From: Rhodospirillales bacterium
GTDB lineage: Bacteria; Pseudomonadota; Alphaproteobacteria; Rhodospirillales_A; Casp-alpha2
Reading direction: 5' to 3'
NCBI GenBank assembly: GCA_016763915.1
Contig: JAESSX010000178.1
Span: 1 to 6,115 of the forward strand
DNA length: 6,115 nucleotides
Positions 1 to 5,507 of the stretch are shown here, one piece after another. Each line of letters starts with the position of its first letter. Positions within the stretch are counted from its first letter, which is position 1. The translations under genes and the position numbers were made by a program. The notes beneath the pieces are model-generated. The model worked only from the letters and a program-made list of their open reading frames with translations. It was not told where the DNA came from and made no database searches.

Positions 1-96
1 GACGGCAGCGCCAACACGGCCATCGCCGCCGCTGAGCTGGACCTGTTGTCCATTGTCGACACCACCATTACCAATGTCGATATCGCCGTAATTTAG
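1..96 (+). CDS. 3' end of an unidentified protein (partial)
   Basis: The frame is open from the first base and ends at a TAG (94-96), giving the last 31 residues of a protein whose body lies outside the window. It is taken as coding because most codons end in C or G, as in the neighbouring genes, and because the tandem repeat array begins just 3 bp after the stop. The tail is Ala/Leu-rich and then Thr/Ile/Val-rich, ending DIAVI, with no cysteine and no recognisable motif. The family cannot be named from so short a piece. The gene converges on the minus-strand diguanylate cyclase, with the repeat array between them. Confidence 0.6.
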   Translation, partial: DGSANTAIAAAELDLLSIVDTTITNVDIAVI

Positions 97-99
97 AAG

Positions 100-280
100 G
101 CGCGGATTCAGGCGAATCCGGTGTTGTTTATGCGCGGATTCAGGCGAATCCGACTTTATTTATGCGCGGATTCAGGCGAATCCGACGTTATTTATGCGCG
201 GATTCAGGCGAATCCGACTTTATTTATGCGCGGATTCAGGCGAATCCGACTTTATTTATGCGCGGATTCAGGCGAATCCG
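100..280. repeat. Six-copy 32-bp tandem repeat with a hairpin in every unit
   Basis: A 21-bp core (GCG followed by CGGATTC-AGGC-GAATCCG) occurs identically at 100-120, 132-152, 164-184, 196-216, 228-248 and 260-280. The 11-bp linkers between cores are almost the same: ACTTTATTTAT three times, with variants GTGTTGTTTAT (first) and ACGTTATTTAT (third). Each core holds a perfect 7-bp inverted repeat with a 4-nt loop. On the plus strand each hairpin is followed by a T-rich linker, resembling a weak intrinsic terminator for the gene ending at 96. On the minus strand the linker is A-rich. The last core contains the final codons and TGA of the diguanylate cyclase gene, so the array may have grown from that gene's 3' end. 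The period is close to three helical turns. The linkers are not unique, so this is not CRISPR. Confidence 0.95.
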
Positions 281-1167
281 ACGGCGCCCTTGGTGTTTTT
301 CTTGACCTTGTACATGGCCGTGTCGGCGGCCTTCAGCAGTTCGTCTTCGGTTTTGCCGTCGCCGGGGAAGAAGGCGATGCCGATGGACGCGCCGATGTTG
401 GCGGTGCCTTCGGGGGTGTCGATCGGCAGCCCTAAGCTGTTGACGATGCGCTCGCCGACGAGTTTGGCGTTTTTGGTGTTCTGGTGTTCGATGATAACGA
501 TGAATTCATCGCCGCCCAGCCGCGCCACGGTGTCGGGCTTGCGTACGCAATCGCGCAGCCTGACGGCGACTTCCTTCAGCACAAGGTCCCCGGCTTCGTG
601 GCCCAGGGTGTCGTTGACCGCCTTGAACCCGTCGAGGTCGATGAACAGGAGGCCCATTTCGGTTTCCGCGCGCTCGGCCCGGTTCATGGCCTTGCCCAGC
701 CGGTCGGTAAACAACAACCGGCTCGGCAGTTCGGTCAGCGTGTCGTAATTGGCGAGCGCCTGGATCTTGGCTTCCGCCTCCTTCAGCTGCGTGACGTCGA
801 TAAAGGCGAACATAAGCAGGTCTTCGTCCTCGATGGGAATGCTGGACATGGACGCCAGTCCCCACACGATGCCGCCGTTTTTGTGGCGCAAACGCAACTC
901 GAAATTGCGCACCTCGTCGTTTTCGACGAATTTGATCATCAGGTTCTGGCGTTCCTCGGAATCGACGAAGAATTCGTCCCAGGATTCGCCGAACACCTGT
1001 TCGCCATCCGCGCCCAGGGTTTCTTGAAAAAACCGGTTGGAATAGATGACCCTGCCGTCGTCGACCCGCAATACCAGGATTCCCGCAGGCACCGTGTCGT
1101 TGAAGACTTTCAGTTTCTCGTCGTTAAGAACCATCAATTCGAAGTTTGTTTCATGTTTGTCGGACAT
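268..1167 (-). CDS. PAS-GGDEF diguanylate cyclase
   Basis: This 299-residue protein is predicted to make cyclic di-GMP from two GTP. A PAS sensor domain spans about residues 18-126, followed by a short linker helix and a GGDEF domain (about 138-297). The catalytic motif GGDEF is intact (218-222), the metal-binding Asp sits in FIDLD (D177), and the allosteric product-inhibition site RKPD (209-212) lies exactly five residues before GGDEF. It is therefore probably active and feedback-controlled. There is no EAL domain, signal peptide or membrane segment, so it should be cytoplasmic; the PAS ligand is unknown. The usual LTGLPNR motif at the start of the domain reads LTELPSR (144-150). The ATG at 1167 is preferred because GGGGGT lies about 7 nt upstream. 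An upstream ATG at 1233 would add 22 residues but lacks a ribosome binding site. The stop codon falls inside the last tandem repeat unit. Confidence 0.93.
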   Translation of the reverse strand: MSDKHETNFELMVLNDEKLKVFNDTVPAGILVLRVDDGRVIYSNRFFQETLGADGEQVFGESWDEFFVDSEERQNLMIKFVENDEVRNFELRLRHKNGGIVWGLASMSSIPIEDEDLLMFAFIDVTQLKEAEAKIQALANYDTLTELPSRLLFTDRLGKAMNRAERAETEMGLLFIDLDGFKAVNDTLGHEAGDLVLKEVAVRLRDCVRKPDTVARLGGDEFIVIIEHQNTKNAKLVGERIVNSLGLPIDTPEGTANIGASIGIAFFPGDGKTEDELLKAADTAMYKVKKNTKGAVGFA

Positions 1168-1394
1168 CGCGCTACCCCCAACAGCAATTCTTTTTCCGAC
1201 CTTCGCGGAAATTCGCAAAGCCGGGACCGGCATGAAACCGGAACATTAATTGTACTCCATCATAGATTTACTATCTTGCCGCGCCTTTCGGCAGGGCACA
1301 ATAAAATTAAACACAACAGGTTGTAAGGGTGATGGCTTATGATGGCGCAAGGCGGCAAGAGGCCGGAGACCGGGGCAGGCCTGGATTGTTGAAT

Positions 1395-1408
1395 GCGGAC
1401 CTGTCCGC
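1395..1408. promoter_or_regulatory. 14-bp palindrome upstream of the 153-residue gene
   Basis: The arms GCGGAC and GTCCGC are perfect inverted repeats separated by CT. The palindrome lies 9 bp before the first of two direct repeats and about 58 bp before the GTG start, a position that would suit an operator. In GC-rich DNA a palindrome this short can arise by chance, so the regulatory role is only inferred. Confidence 0.3.
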
Positions 1409-1416
1409 CCCCACGT

Positions 1417-1451
1417 AACCCAAAACGGTATCATGCAACCCAAAACGGTAT
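1417..1451 (+). repeat. Two 15-bp direct repeats, 20 bp apart, abutting the ribosome binding site
   Basis: AACCCAAAACGGTAT occurs perfectly at 1417-1431 and again at 1437-1451, a start-to-start distance of 20 bp, or about two helical turns. That arrangement puts both copies on one face of the DNA, as in tandem binding sites for response regulators and similar activators. The second copy ends at the base before AAGGAGG (1452-1458), the Shine-Dalgarno sequence of the next gene. A bound protein could therefore block transcription or, if the repeats are transcribed, affect translation. The identity is perfect over 15 bases; the role is inferred. Confidence 0.7.
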
Positions 1452-1465
1452 AAGGAGGGAACCCC

Positions 1466-1927
1466 GTGCGGTCTTGCGACGATTGCCCCACCGCCCGGAG
1501 TTGCGCCGGGAACAACCTGCATCCGGTGCTGAAACAGGTGTACGGCCTGTACGCCGGGGGGATGACCAACAAGTTCGAGATTCTCAATGCCCTTGACGAC
1601 GCCAGCGAAGACCTGCTGGAACGCTTCAACGACCGCTTGGCGCCGGCCTGCTGGTCGAAGGCGGCGTTGCTGGCCATCGCCGAGGTGATTCAGGAACTGG
1701 CCGGCGAAGACCGATCCGGTGATCAGGTCCTGGAACGGGACGTGCGCGCCGCCGTCGGCCGGGCGAAGGATGCCTTCGGGCAGTTCCCCTGGCAGTTGTC
1801 GGAACTGGTCGAACAGGCGCCGGACCTGTACCAGGCGGTGCTTGAGTCCTGCCCCGATACGGACTTCGCCGAGAGGGTATCGAAACGCCAAATGGTCAAG
1901 ATCTGCAAGGCCGTCGCCTACGGCTGA
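1466..1927 (+). CDS. Unrecognised 153-residue protein with an N-terminal Cys cluster
   Basis: I do not recognise this family. The GTG start is well supported by AAGGAGG at 1452-1458, 7 nt upstream, and codon use matches the neighbours. The N-terminus has C4, C7 and C13 in a CxxCx5C pattern, which could bind zinc or an iron-sulfur cluster. Three more cysteines are spread out (C62, C129, C147), and a fourth ligand near the cluster is not obvious. The rest is rich in Ala, Leu, Glu and Asp and looks mainly alpha-helical. There is no signal peptide or membrane segment, so it is probably cytoplasmic. It stands alone, divergent from the diguanylate cyclase and convergent with the CoA-transferase operon, its stop 7 bp from that operon's last stop. 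A metal-binding or redox-sensing role is a guess from the cysteines only. Confidence 0.8.
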   Translation: MRSCDDCPTARSCAGNNLHPVLKQVYGLYAGGMTNKFEILNALDDASEDLLERFNDRLAPACWSKAALLAIAEVIQELAGEDRSGDQVLERDVRAAVGRAKDAFGQFPWQLSELVEQAPDLYQAVLESCPDTDFAERVSKRQMVKICKAVAYG

Positions 1928-1934
1928 GACCCGC

Positions 1935-2615
1935 TTAAAGCGCCGGCGCGGTCAAGGATTTGCAGTCCGGGCCGCGCGTCAGCGGGGTTCCGGTCAGCGC
2001 CTGCAGGCCCTCCATATCAATCCCTTCGACCACCTCGCGCACGACGGGGCCGGCCGCCGTGATGTCGATGACGGCCAGGTCCGTGAACACCGTCGTCACG
2101 ACGCCGGTGCCGGTCAGCGGATAGGTGCAGTCCTCGACGATCTTGGGCGCGCCCTCGCGGGTCGTGTGCGTGGTCAGGACGAACACCCGTTTCGCGCCCT
2201 GCGCCAGGTCCATGGCGCCGCCGACGGCGGGCGTGGCGGCGCCGTCGCCGGTCGACCAGTTGGCGAGATCGCCGGAGCGCGAGACCTGAAACGCGCCCAG
2301 CACGGCGATGTCGATATGCCCGCCCCGGATCATGGCGAACGACAGGGCGGAATCGAAATAGGCAGCACCCGGGACCACCGTCACCGGCTTCTTGCCCGCC
2401 GTGATCAGGTCGTAGTCCTCATCGCCCGGTGCGGCGACGGCGCCCATGCCGAGGATGCCGTTTTCGCAATGGAAAATGATCTGGCGGTCTTGCGGCACGT
2501 GATTGGCGACCATTTCGGGCATGCCGATGCCTAGGTTCACGCAGGCCCCCCCGGCAATCTCCTGGGCCGCGCGCCACGCCATCTGATCGCGGCTGAGGCG
2601 ATGGGGCGCGTTCAT
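1935..2615 (-). CDS. pcaJ: CoA-transferase subunit B (3-oxoadipate / 3-oxoacid type)
   Basis: This 226-residue catalytic subunit of a class I CoA-transferase should move CoA from succinyl-CoA to a 3-oxo acid through a glutamyl-CoA intermediate, together with the A subunit encoded just upstream. The nucleophile is expected to be E51 in FHCENGILG (48-56); family members usually have SENG, so C50 replaces a conserved serine. The segments NLGIGMPE (27-34), RGGHIDIAVLGAFQVS (97-112), GDLANW (115-120) and GGAMDLA (132-138) match, from memory, Pseudomonas PcaJ better than ScoB. Length is normal. The ATG overlaps the A-subunit stop as ATGA (2615-2612), and GGAGG lies 7 nt upstream. It is last in the operon. 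No other pca genes are visible, so an acetoacetate CoA-transferase (scoB or atoA type) is possible; the family is firmer than the substrate. Confidence 0.9.
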   Translation of the reverse strand: MNAPHRLSRDQMAWRAAQEIAGGACVNLGIGMPEMVANHVPQDRQIIFHCENGILGMGAVAAPGDEDYDLITAGKKPVTVVPGAAYFDSALSFAMIRGGHIDIAVLGAFQVSRSGDLANWSTGDGAATPAVGGAMDLAQGAKRVFVLTTHTTREGAPKIVEDCTYPLTGTGVVTTVFTDLAVIDITAAGPVVREVVEGIDMEGLQALTGTPLTRGPDCKSLTAPAL

Positions 2616-3322
2616 GGCCCGGCCTCCGCGAGCAGGGCGGCGGTTTCGCTGATGGGGTCGGCAATTTCGACGATGCGGTCGACGAAGACGCCCGGCGTGA
2701 TCACGTGTTCCGGGTCGATGCCGCCGAGGTCGACGAAATGGCGCACCTGGACGATGGTCAGGGCGGCGGCCATGCACATGACCGGGGCGAAATTGCGCGC
2801 CGCCTTGTTGTAGGTCAGGTTGCCCCACGGATCGGCGCGCTCGGCCTTGATCAGCGCCACGTCGGCGCGGATGGGATATTCCAGAACGAAATCGCGCCCC
2901 TCGATGGAGCGTGTCTCCTTGCCTTGGGCCAAGGACGTTCCGGCCGCCGTCGGCGTGTAAAAACCGCCGATGCCGGCGCCGCCGGCGCGGATGCGTTCGG
3001 CCAGGGTGCCTTGCGGCACGACCTCGAGCTCGACCTTGCCGGCCCGGTACAACTCCTGGAACACCACCGACTGGGCGGAGCGGGGAAACGAGCATATGAC
3101 CTTCCTGACCCGGCCGGCGGCCAGCAGTTTGGCCAGTCCCAGGCGCCCGGCGCCGGCGTTGTTGTTGACCACCACCAGATCGGCGGCCCCCTGGTCGATC
3201 AGGGCGTGCACCAGCTCGGTCGGGTTGCCGGCCTCGCCGAACCCGGAAATCAGGACGGTGGACCCGTCCCGGACCCCGGCGACGGCATCGCTGCACGATG
3301 GCGCGCGCTTGCCGATGGTCAC
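2612..3322 (-). CDS. pcaI: CoA-transferase subunit A (3-oxoadipate / 3-oxoacid type)
   Basis: This 236-residue partner of the B subunit contributes the CoA-binding half of the heteromeric enzyme. Visible family segments are SGFGEAGNP (26-34), NNNAG (53-57), RKVICSFPR (73-81), ELYRAGKVELEVVPQGTLAE (90-109), GAGIGGF (115-121), WGNLTYNKAARNF (166-178) and DPEHVITPG (203-211). They closely resemble remembered Pseudomonas PcaI. The first signature normally reads GGF, but here it is SGF (26-28). The GTG at 3322 is chosen because it forms a GTGA overlap with the hydrolase stop, with GGCGGGG about 8 nt upstream. The longer frame starting at 3427 would run 105 bp into the hydrolase gene, and its extra residues are Arg/Pro-rich and unlike the family. 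Translation is probably coupled at both ends. The substrate could be 3-oxoadipate, acetoacetate or another 3-oxo acid. Confidence 0.9.
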   Translation of the reverse strand: MTIGKRAPSCSDAVAGVRDGSTVLISGFGEAGNPTELVHALIDQGAADLVVVNNNAGAGRLGLAKLLAAGRVRKVICSFPRSAQSVVFQELYRAGKVELEVVPQGTLAERIRAGGAGIGGFYTPTAAGTSLAQGKETRSIEGRDFVLEYPIRADVALIKAERADPWGNLTYNKAARNFAPVMCMAAALTIVQVRHFVDLGGIDPEHVITPGVFVDRIVEIADPISETAALLAEAGP

Positions 3323-4356
3323 GGCGTTTGCCCCGCCATCCGGGCCAGCCGCGCCTGCGCATCGATGTCGGCGCCGGAGATCAGGGGGCGGTCCGGGTTT
3401 TCGATCCAGCCGGCGATGTCGCGCCACGGGACGTCGGCCCCGAGGTCGCGCAACAGCATATGATAACCGTCCTTATACAAGGCCACCCGCCGGCTCGGGC
3501 GCGCCGCTTCGGGCAGGCGCTCCAGCATGATGCGGGTCGGCGCATGGGGAATAACCTCGTCCTTTTCGCCATACAGGATCAACGTTTGCCCGGTCAGGCG
3601 GGCGGCTTGGTCCAGCGCAGCGTCCATCAGGTTGACCAGCCCGTAAATGGCGTCGACGCGCGTCGCCTTGATGACCAGCGGGTCGCGGCCGAGGGCGCGC
3701 AGCATTTCGATGTTGTCGGACGGTTTTATGTTCAGCCCCTGGCCGGTCAGGGTGACGCCGGGCATGATGCGAACCCCGATCCACAAGCCCAGGCGCTGAT
3801 ACCACGGCATGGTGACGCGGCCCCACACGGCGGGCGCCGATAAAATCACGCCGTCGACATCGAGGGCGTCCGTCCGGGCGGCGGCGACCATGATCACAGC
3901 CCCGCCCATGCTTTCGCCGAGCAGATACAGCGGCACCCCCGGATGGCGCGCGCGGGTCAGGCGGACGAAGGCCCCGAGGTCATCGACCAGGGCCTCGACG
4001 CCGGCCCACAACCCGGCATAGGCCGAGGCCCCGAAGCCGCGCTGGTCATAGGCGTACGACCGGATTCCGTGGCCGGCCAGGAAGGCCCCCGGGGCGGCGA
4101 AGAAATTGGAATAATCGTTGAACCCGTGCAACGCGATCACCACCGCCTTCGTCGTCCCTTGTTGCGGAATCCAGCTTTTCACCGCCAGGACCTCGCCGTC
4201 GGCGGCGCGAAAGCCGTCGCCGGTCAACCGGGGCGCGAGGACGGCGGAGCCCGGGGCGCGGATGATCGGCGCGCAAGCGCCCAGCGCCATCACCAGCACC
4301 GCCGCCAGCACCCTGCCGAGGAAACGGCCCGTCGGGATGGCGGGGGTGGCGGTCAC
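3319..4356 (-). CDS. Lipoprotein alpha/beta hydrolase (monoacylglycerol lipase / S33-like)
   Basis: This 345-residue predicted serine esterase or lipase has an N-terminal export signal: Arg at 11 and 15, a hydrophobic stretch (16-25) and a lipobox LGAC with C28 as the lipidated cysteine. The +2 residue is Ala rather than Asp, which favours outer-membrane sorting in families that use the Asp rule. The hydrolase core shows HGFND (77-81), DQRGFG (104-109), the nucleophile elbow GESMG (147-151, Ser149), Asp266 in GEKDEVIP and His299 in GYHMLL, a complete triad. It resembles the Hydrolase_4 / monoacylglycerol lipase group. The GTG at 4356 forms a GTGA overlap with the ATPase stop and gives a clean signal peptide; no strong ribosome binding site is seen, suggesting coupled translation. 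It is second in the operon, before the CoA-transferase genes. The substrate is unknown. Confidence 0.9.
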   Translation of the reverse strand: MTATPAIPTGRFLGRVLAAVLVMALGACAPIIRAPGSAVLAPRLTGDGFRAADGEVLAVKSWIPQQGTTKAVVIALHGFNDYSNFFAAPGAFLAGHGIRSYAYDQRGFGASAYAGLWAGVEALVDDLGAFVRLTRARHPGVPLYLLGESMGGAVIMVAAARTDALDVDGVILSAPAVWGRVTMPWYQRLGLWIGVRIMPGVTLTGQGLNIKPSDNIEMLRALGRDPLVIKATRVDAIYGLVNLMDAALDQAARLTGQTLILYGEKDEVIPHAPTRIMLERLPEAARPSRRVALYKDGYHMLLRDLGADVPWRDIAGWIENPDRPLISGADIDAQARLARMAGQTP

Positions 4357-5336
4357 GATTGGCCCGGGTCCGGCTGGCCGGTGAGTTTGAGGAAGATGTC
4401 TTCCAGTTCGGCTTCGCGCGTGGTCACATCGACGATGCCGAACCCGGCGGCCTGGACATTGCCGATGATGTCGCCGGAATTGATCTTCGACGGCGGAAAG
4501 GAAAATTTCAGCCGGCGGCCGTCCAGCACCTCGACAGGGTAGGTCTTGGCGACCGCAGACAGTCCATCGGGCAGGTCTTCGATATCGCGGTCCACGGTGA
4601 TGGTCATTTCCTTGGTGTCCAGCCGGCGCACCATGTCGCCGGTCGGCTCGCAGGCGATCAATCGGCCGTGGTTGATGATGGCGATGGTGTCGCACAGCGA
4701 TTGGGCTTCTTCCAGGTAATGGGTGGTCAGCAGCACGGTGGCGCCCTGGCGGTTCATTTCCAGGACCCGGTCCCACAATTGGCGGCGCAGGTCGACATCG
4801 ACGCCGGCCGACGGCTCGTCCAGCACCAGAACCGGCGGCGAATGCACCATCGCCTTGGCGACCAGAAGCCGCCGGCGCATGCCGCCCGACAGCGACCGCG
4901 CATAGGCGTCGGCCTTGCCGGACAGCCCGACGGCGTCGAGCACGTCGTCGGTGCGGCGGTCCGCCTTGCGCACGCCGTATAGCCCGGCTTGCACGTCGAG
5001 CAGTTCGCGCGGCGTGAAATAGGGGTCGATGTTCAGTTCCTGCGGCACCACGCCGATCGACAACCGGGCGCCTCTCATGTCCCGTTGGATGTCGTGGTTC
5101 CAGACCCGCGCCACGCCCGACGTCTTGATGACCAGCCCCGCCAGAATGTTGATGAAGGTGGACTTTCCGGCGCCGTTCGGCCCCAACAGGCCGAAGAACG
5201 ATCCCCGGGGAATTTTCAGCGACACGTCTTTCAGGGCCTCGACAGGCGCGTCGCCGCCGGCCGGGGCGTAGGTCTTGCACAGGCCTTGGGTTTCGATGGC
5301 GAATTCGGGCGGGCGCGGCGTCGGTTCGTTGGGCAT
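4353..5336 (-). CDS. ABC transporter ATP-binding protein, YadG-like (ABC-2 type)
   Basis: This 327-residue ATPase should power an ABC-2 type exporter at the inner membrane. Motifs in order are Walker A GPNGAGKST (52-60), Q-loop Gln99 in VVPQE, signature LSGGMRRR (149-156), Walker B VLVLDEPSAGVD (169-180, Glu174) and switch His206 in TTHYLEEA. A C-terminal extension of about 80 residues ends in the ELEDIFLKLTG type of tail (310-320) common in drug and polysaccharide exporters. The layout and motif wording resemble E. coli YadG, as I remember it. The ATG at 5336 is used because the domain begins soon after; a TTG at 5417 would add 27 Pro-rich residues. The ribosome binding site is weak (AGAGA region about 10 nt upstream). 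It is first in the operon. No permease gene (YadH type) lies next to it in this window, which is unusual for the family. Confidence 0.93.
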   Translation of the reverse strand: MPNEPTPRPPEFAIETQGLCKTYAPAGGDAPVEALKDVSLKIPRGSFFGLLGPNGAGKSTFINILAGLVIKTSGVARVWNHDIQRDMRGARLSIGVVPQELNIDPYFTPRELLDVQAGLYGVRKADRRTDDVLDAVGLSGKADAYARSLSGGMRRRLLVAKAMVHSPPVLVLDEPSAGVDVDLRRQLWDRVLEMNRQGATVLLTTHYLEEAQSLCDTIAIINHGRLIACEPTGDMVRRLDTKEMTITVDRDIEDLPDGLSAVAKTYPVEVLDGRRLKFSFPPSKINSGDIIGNVQAAGFGIVDVTTREAELEDIFLKLTGQPDPGQS

Positions 5337-5417
5337 TTTTTCAGTCTCTGTTAACGGCCGCCCGGGCCAACAGGCTCCGTGAGGAAGGGAAGGCGGCGAT
5401 TGATTGTCCGGTGGCAA

Positions 5418-5447
5418 TCGGTATCATCCGATGATTGGCTGGGTCAA
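5418..5447 (-). promoter_or_regulatory. Candidate promoter of the ABC-hydrolase-CoA-transferase operon
   Basis: TTGACC at 5447-5442 would be the -35 box and TACCGA at 5423-5418 the -10, with an 18-bp spacer. The -35 is close to consensus and the -10 is poor, as often seen in alphaproteobacteria. The transcript would have a leader of about 75 nt before the ATG at 5336. Confidence 0.3.
5423..5435. promoter_or_regulatory. Inverted repeat ATCAT-N3-ATGAT (possible operator)
   Basis: ATCAT (5423-5427) and ATGAT (5431-5435) are perfect inverted 5-mers around CCG. The site lies almost wholly in the spacer between the candidate -35 and -10 of the ABC operon, where a bound repressor would block polymerase. 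The same half-sites recur 41 bp to the right in a second dyad, so the pair may bind the same regulator. The operator role is inferred. Confidence 0.35.
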
Positions 5448-5457
5448 CGGCCCAGTA

Positions 5458-5485
5458 CCCACCATCATCCTTTTATGATAGTGGG
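5458..5485. promoter_or_regulatory. Larger inverted repeat overlapping the zf-CHCC -10 region
   Basis: The arms CCCAC-C-ATCAT (5458-5468) and ATGAT-A-GTGGG (5475-5485) pair at 10 of 11 positions around a 6-nt CCTTTT centre. The right arm includes the TATGAT -10-like hexamer of the plus-strand gene. The inner ATCATCC and ATGAT match those of the smaller dyad at 5423-5435. It could be an operator or, if transcribed from a start further upstream, a leader hairpin 22 nt before the ATG. Confidence 0.5.
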
Positions 5486-5507
5486 GATTAGAGCGGTTCG
5501 GGAAATC

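Larger units (their letters stand above)
1168..1465. other. Divergent intergenic region
   Basis: This region separates the start of the diguanylate cyclase from the start of the 153-residue protein and should carry both promoters. Its centre (about 1240-1330) is A/T-rich compared with the surroundings. A minus-strand TACAAT at 1254-1249 resembles a -10 box, but the hexamer 17 bp upstream (AAGATA) is a poor -35. A 7-bp hairpin (one T:G wobble, 7-nt loop) lies at 1275-1295. A 14-bp palindrome and two direct repeats lie towards the right end and are listed separately. Open frames crossing the region on either strand do not look coding. Confidence 0.6.
5337..5507. other. Divergent promoter region between the ABC operon and zf-CHCC gene
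   Basis: This 171-bp region must drive the four-gene minus-strand operon and the plus-strand zinc-finger gene. On the minus strand TTGACC (5447-5442) is a good -35 match; 18 bp further is TACCGA (5423-5418), a poor -10. On the plus strand TATGAT (5474-5479) matches the -10 consensus in 5 of 6 positions but has no clear -35. Two inverted repeats that share the ATCAT/ATGAT half-site overlap these elements and are listed separately. The stretch 5350-5410 is GC-rich with nothing else recognised. Confidence 0.5.

Noticed and set aside
100..280. CRISPR array
   Set aside because: Repeats are only 21 bp, the 11-bp linkers are nearly identical rather than unique, and no cas genes are present.
121..748. 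Plus-strand ORFs translating the tandem repeat (121-435 and 194-748)
   Set aside because: The repeated peptides come from reading the 32-bp unit in successive frames, and the remainder is antisense to the well-supported GGDEF gene.
1168..1233. 22-residue N-terminal extension of the GGDEF protein (ATG at 1233)
   Set aside because: No ribosome binding site precedes that ATG, while the ATG at 1167 has GGGGGT at a good distance and starts just before the PAS domain.
1246..1677. Minus-strand ORF of 143 residues between the divergent genes
   Set aside because: It overlaps the start of the 153-residue gene, lacks a ribosome binding site and has no recognisable domain.
2616..3362. Long N-terminal extension of CoA-transferase subunit B
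   Set aside because: It is an Arg/Pro-rich out-of-frame reading of the subunit A gene; the ATG at 2615 has GGAGG and a 4-bp overlap with the preceding stop.
2705..3463. Plus-strand ORFs opposite the operon (for example 2705-3463, 3298-3843, 4359-4982)
   Set aside because: These are mirror frames of high-GC genes with no family motifs, each covered by a strongly supported minus-strand gene.
4357..5280. Long N-terminal extension of the lipoprotein hydrolase
   Set aside because: It is an out-of-frame, Arg-rich reading of the ATPase gene; the GTG at 4356 gives a proper lipoprotein signal peptide.
5337..5417. 27-residue extension of the ABC ATPase from a TTG
   Set aside because: Pro-rich residues not typical of the family, with a TTG start, reaching into the divergent promoter region.
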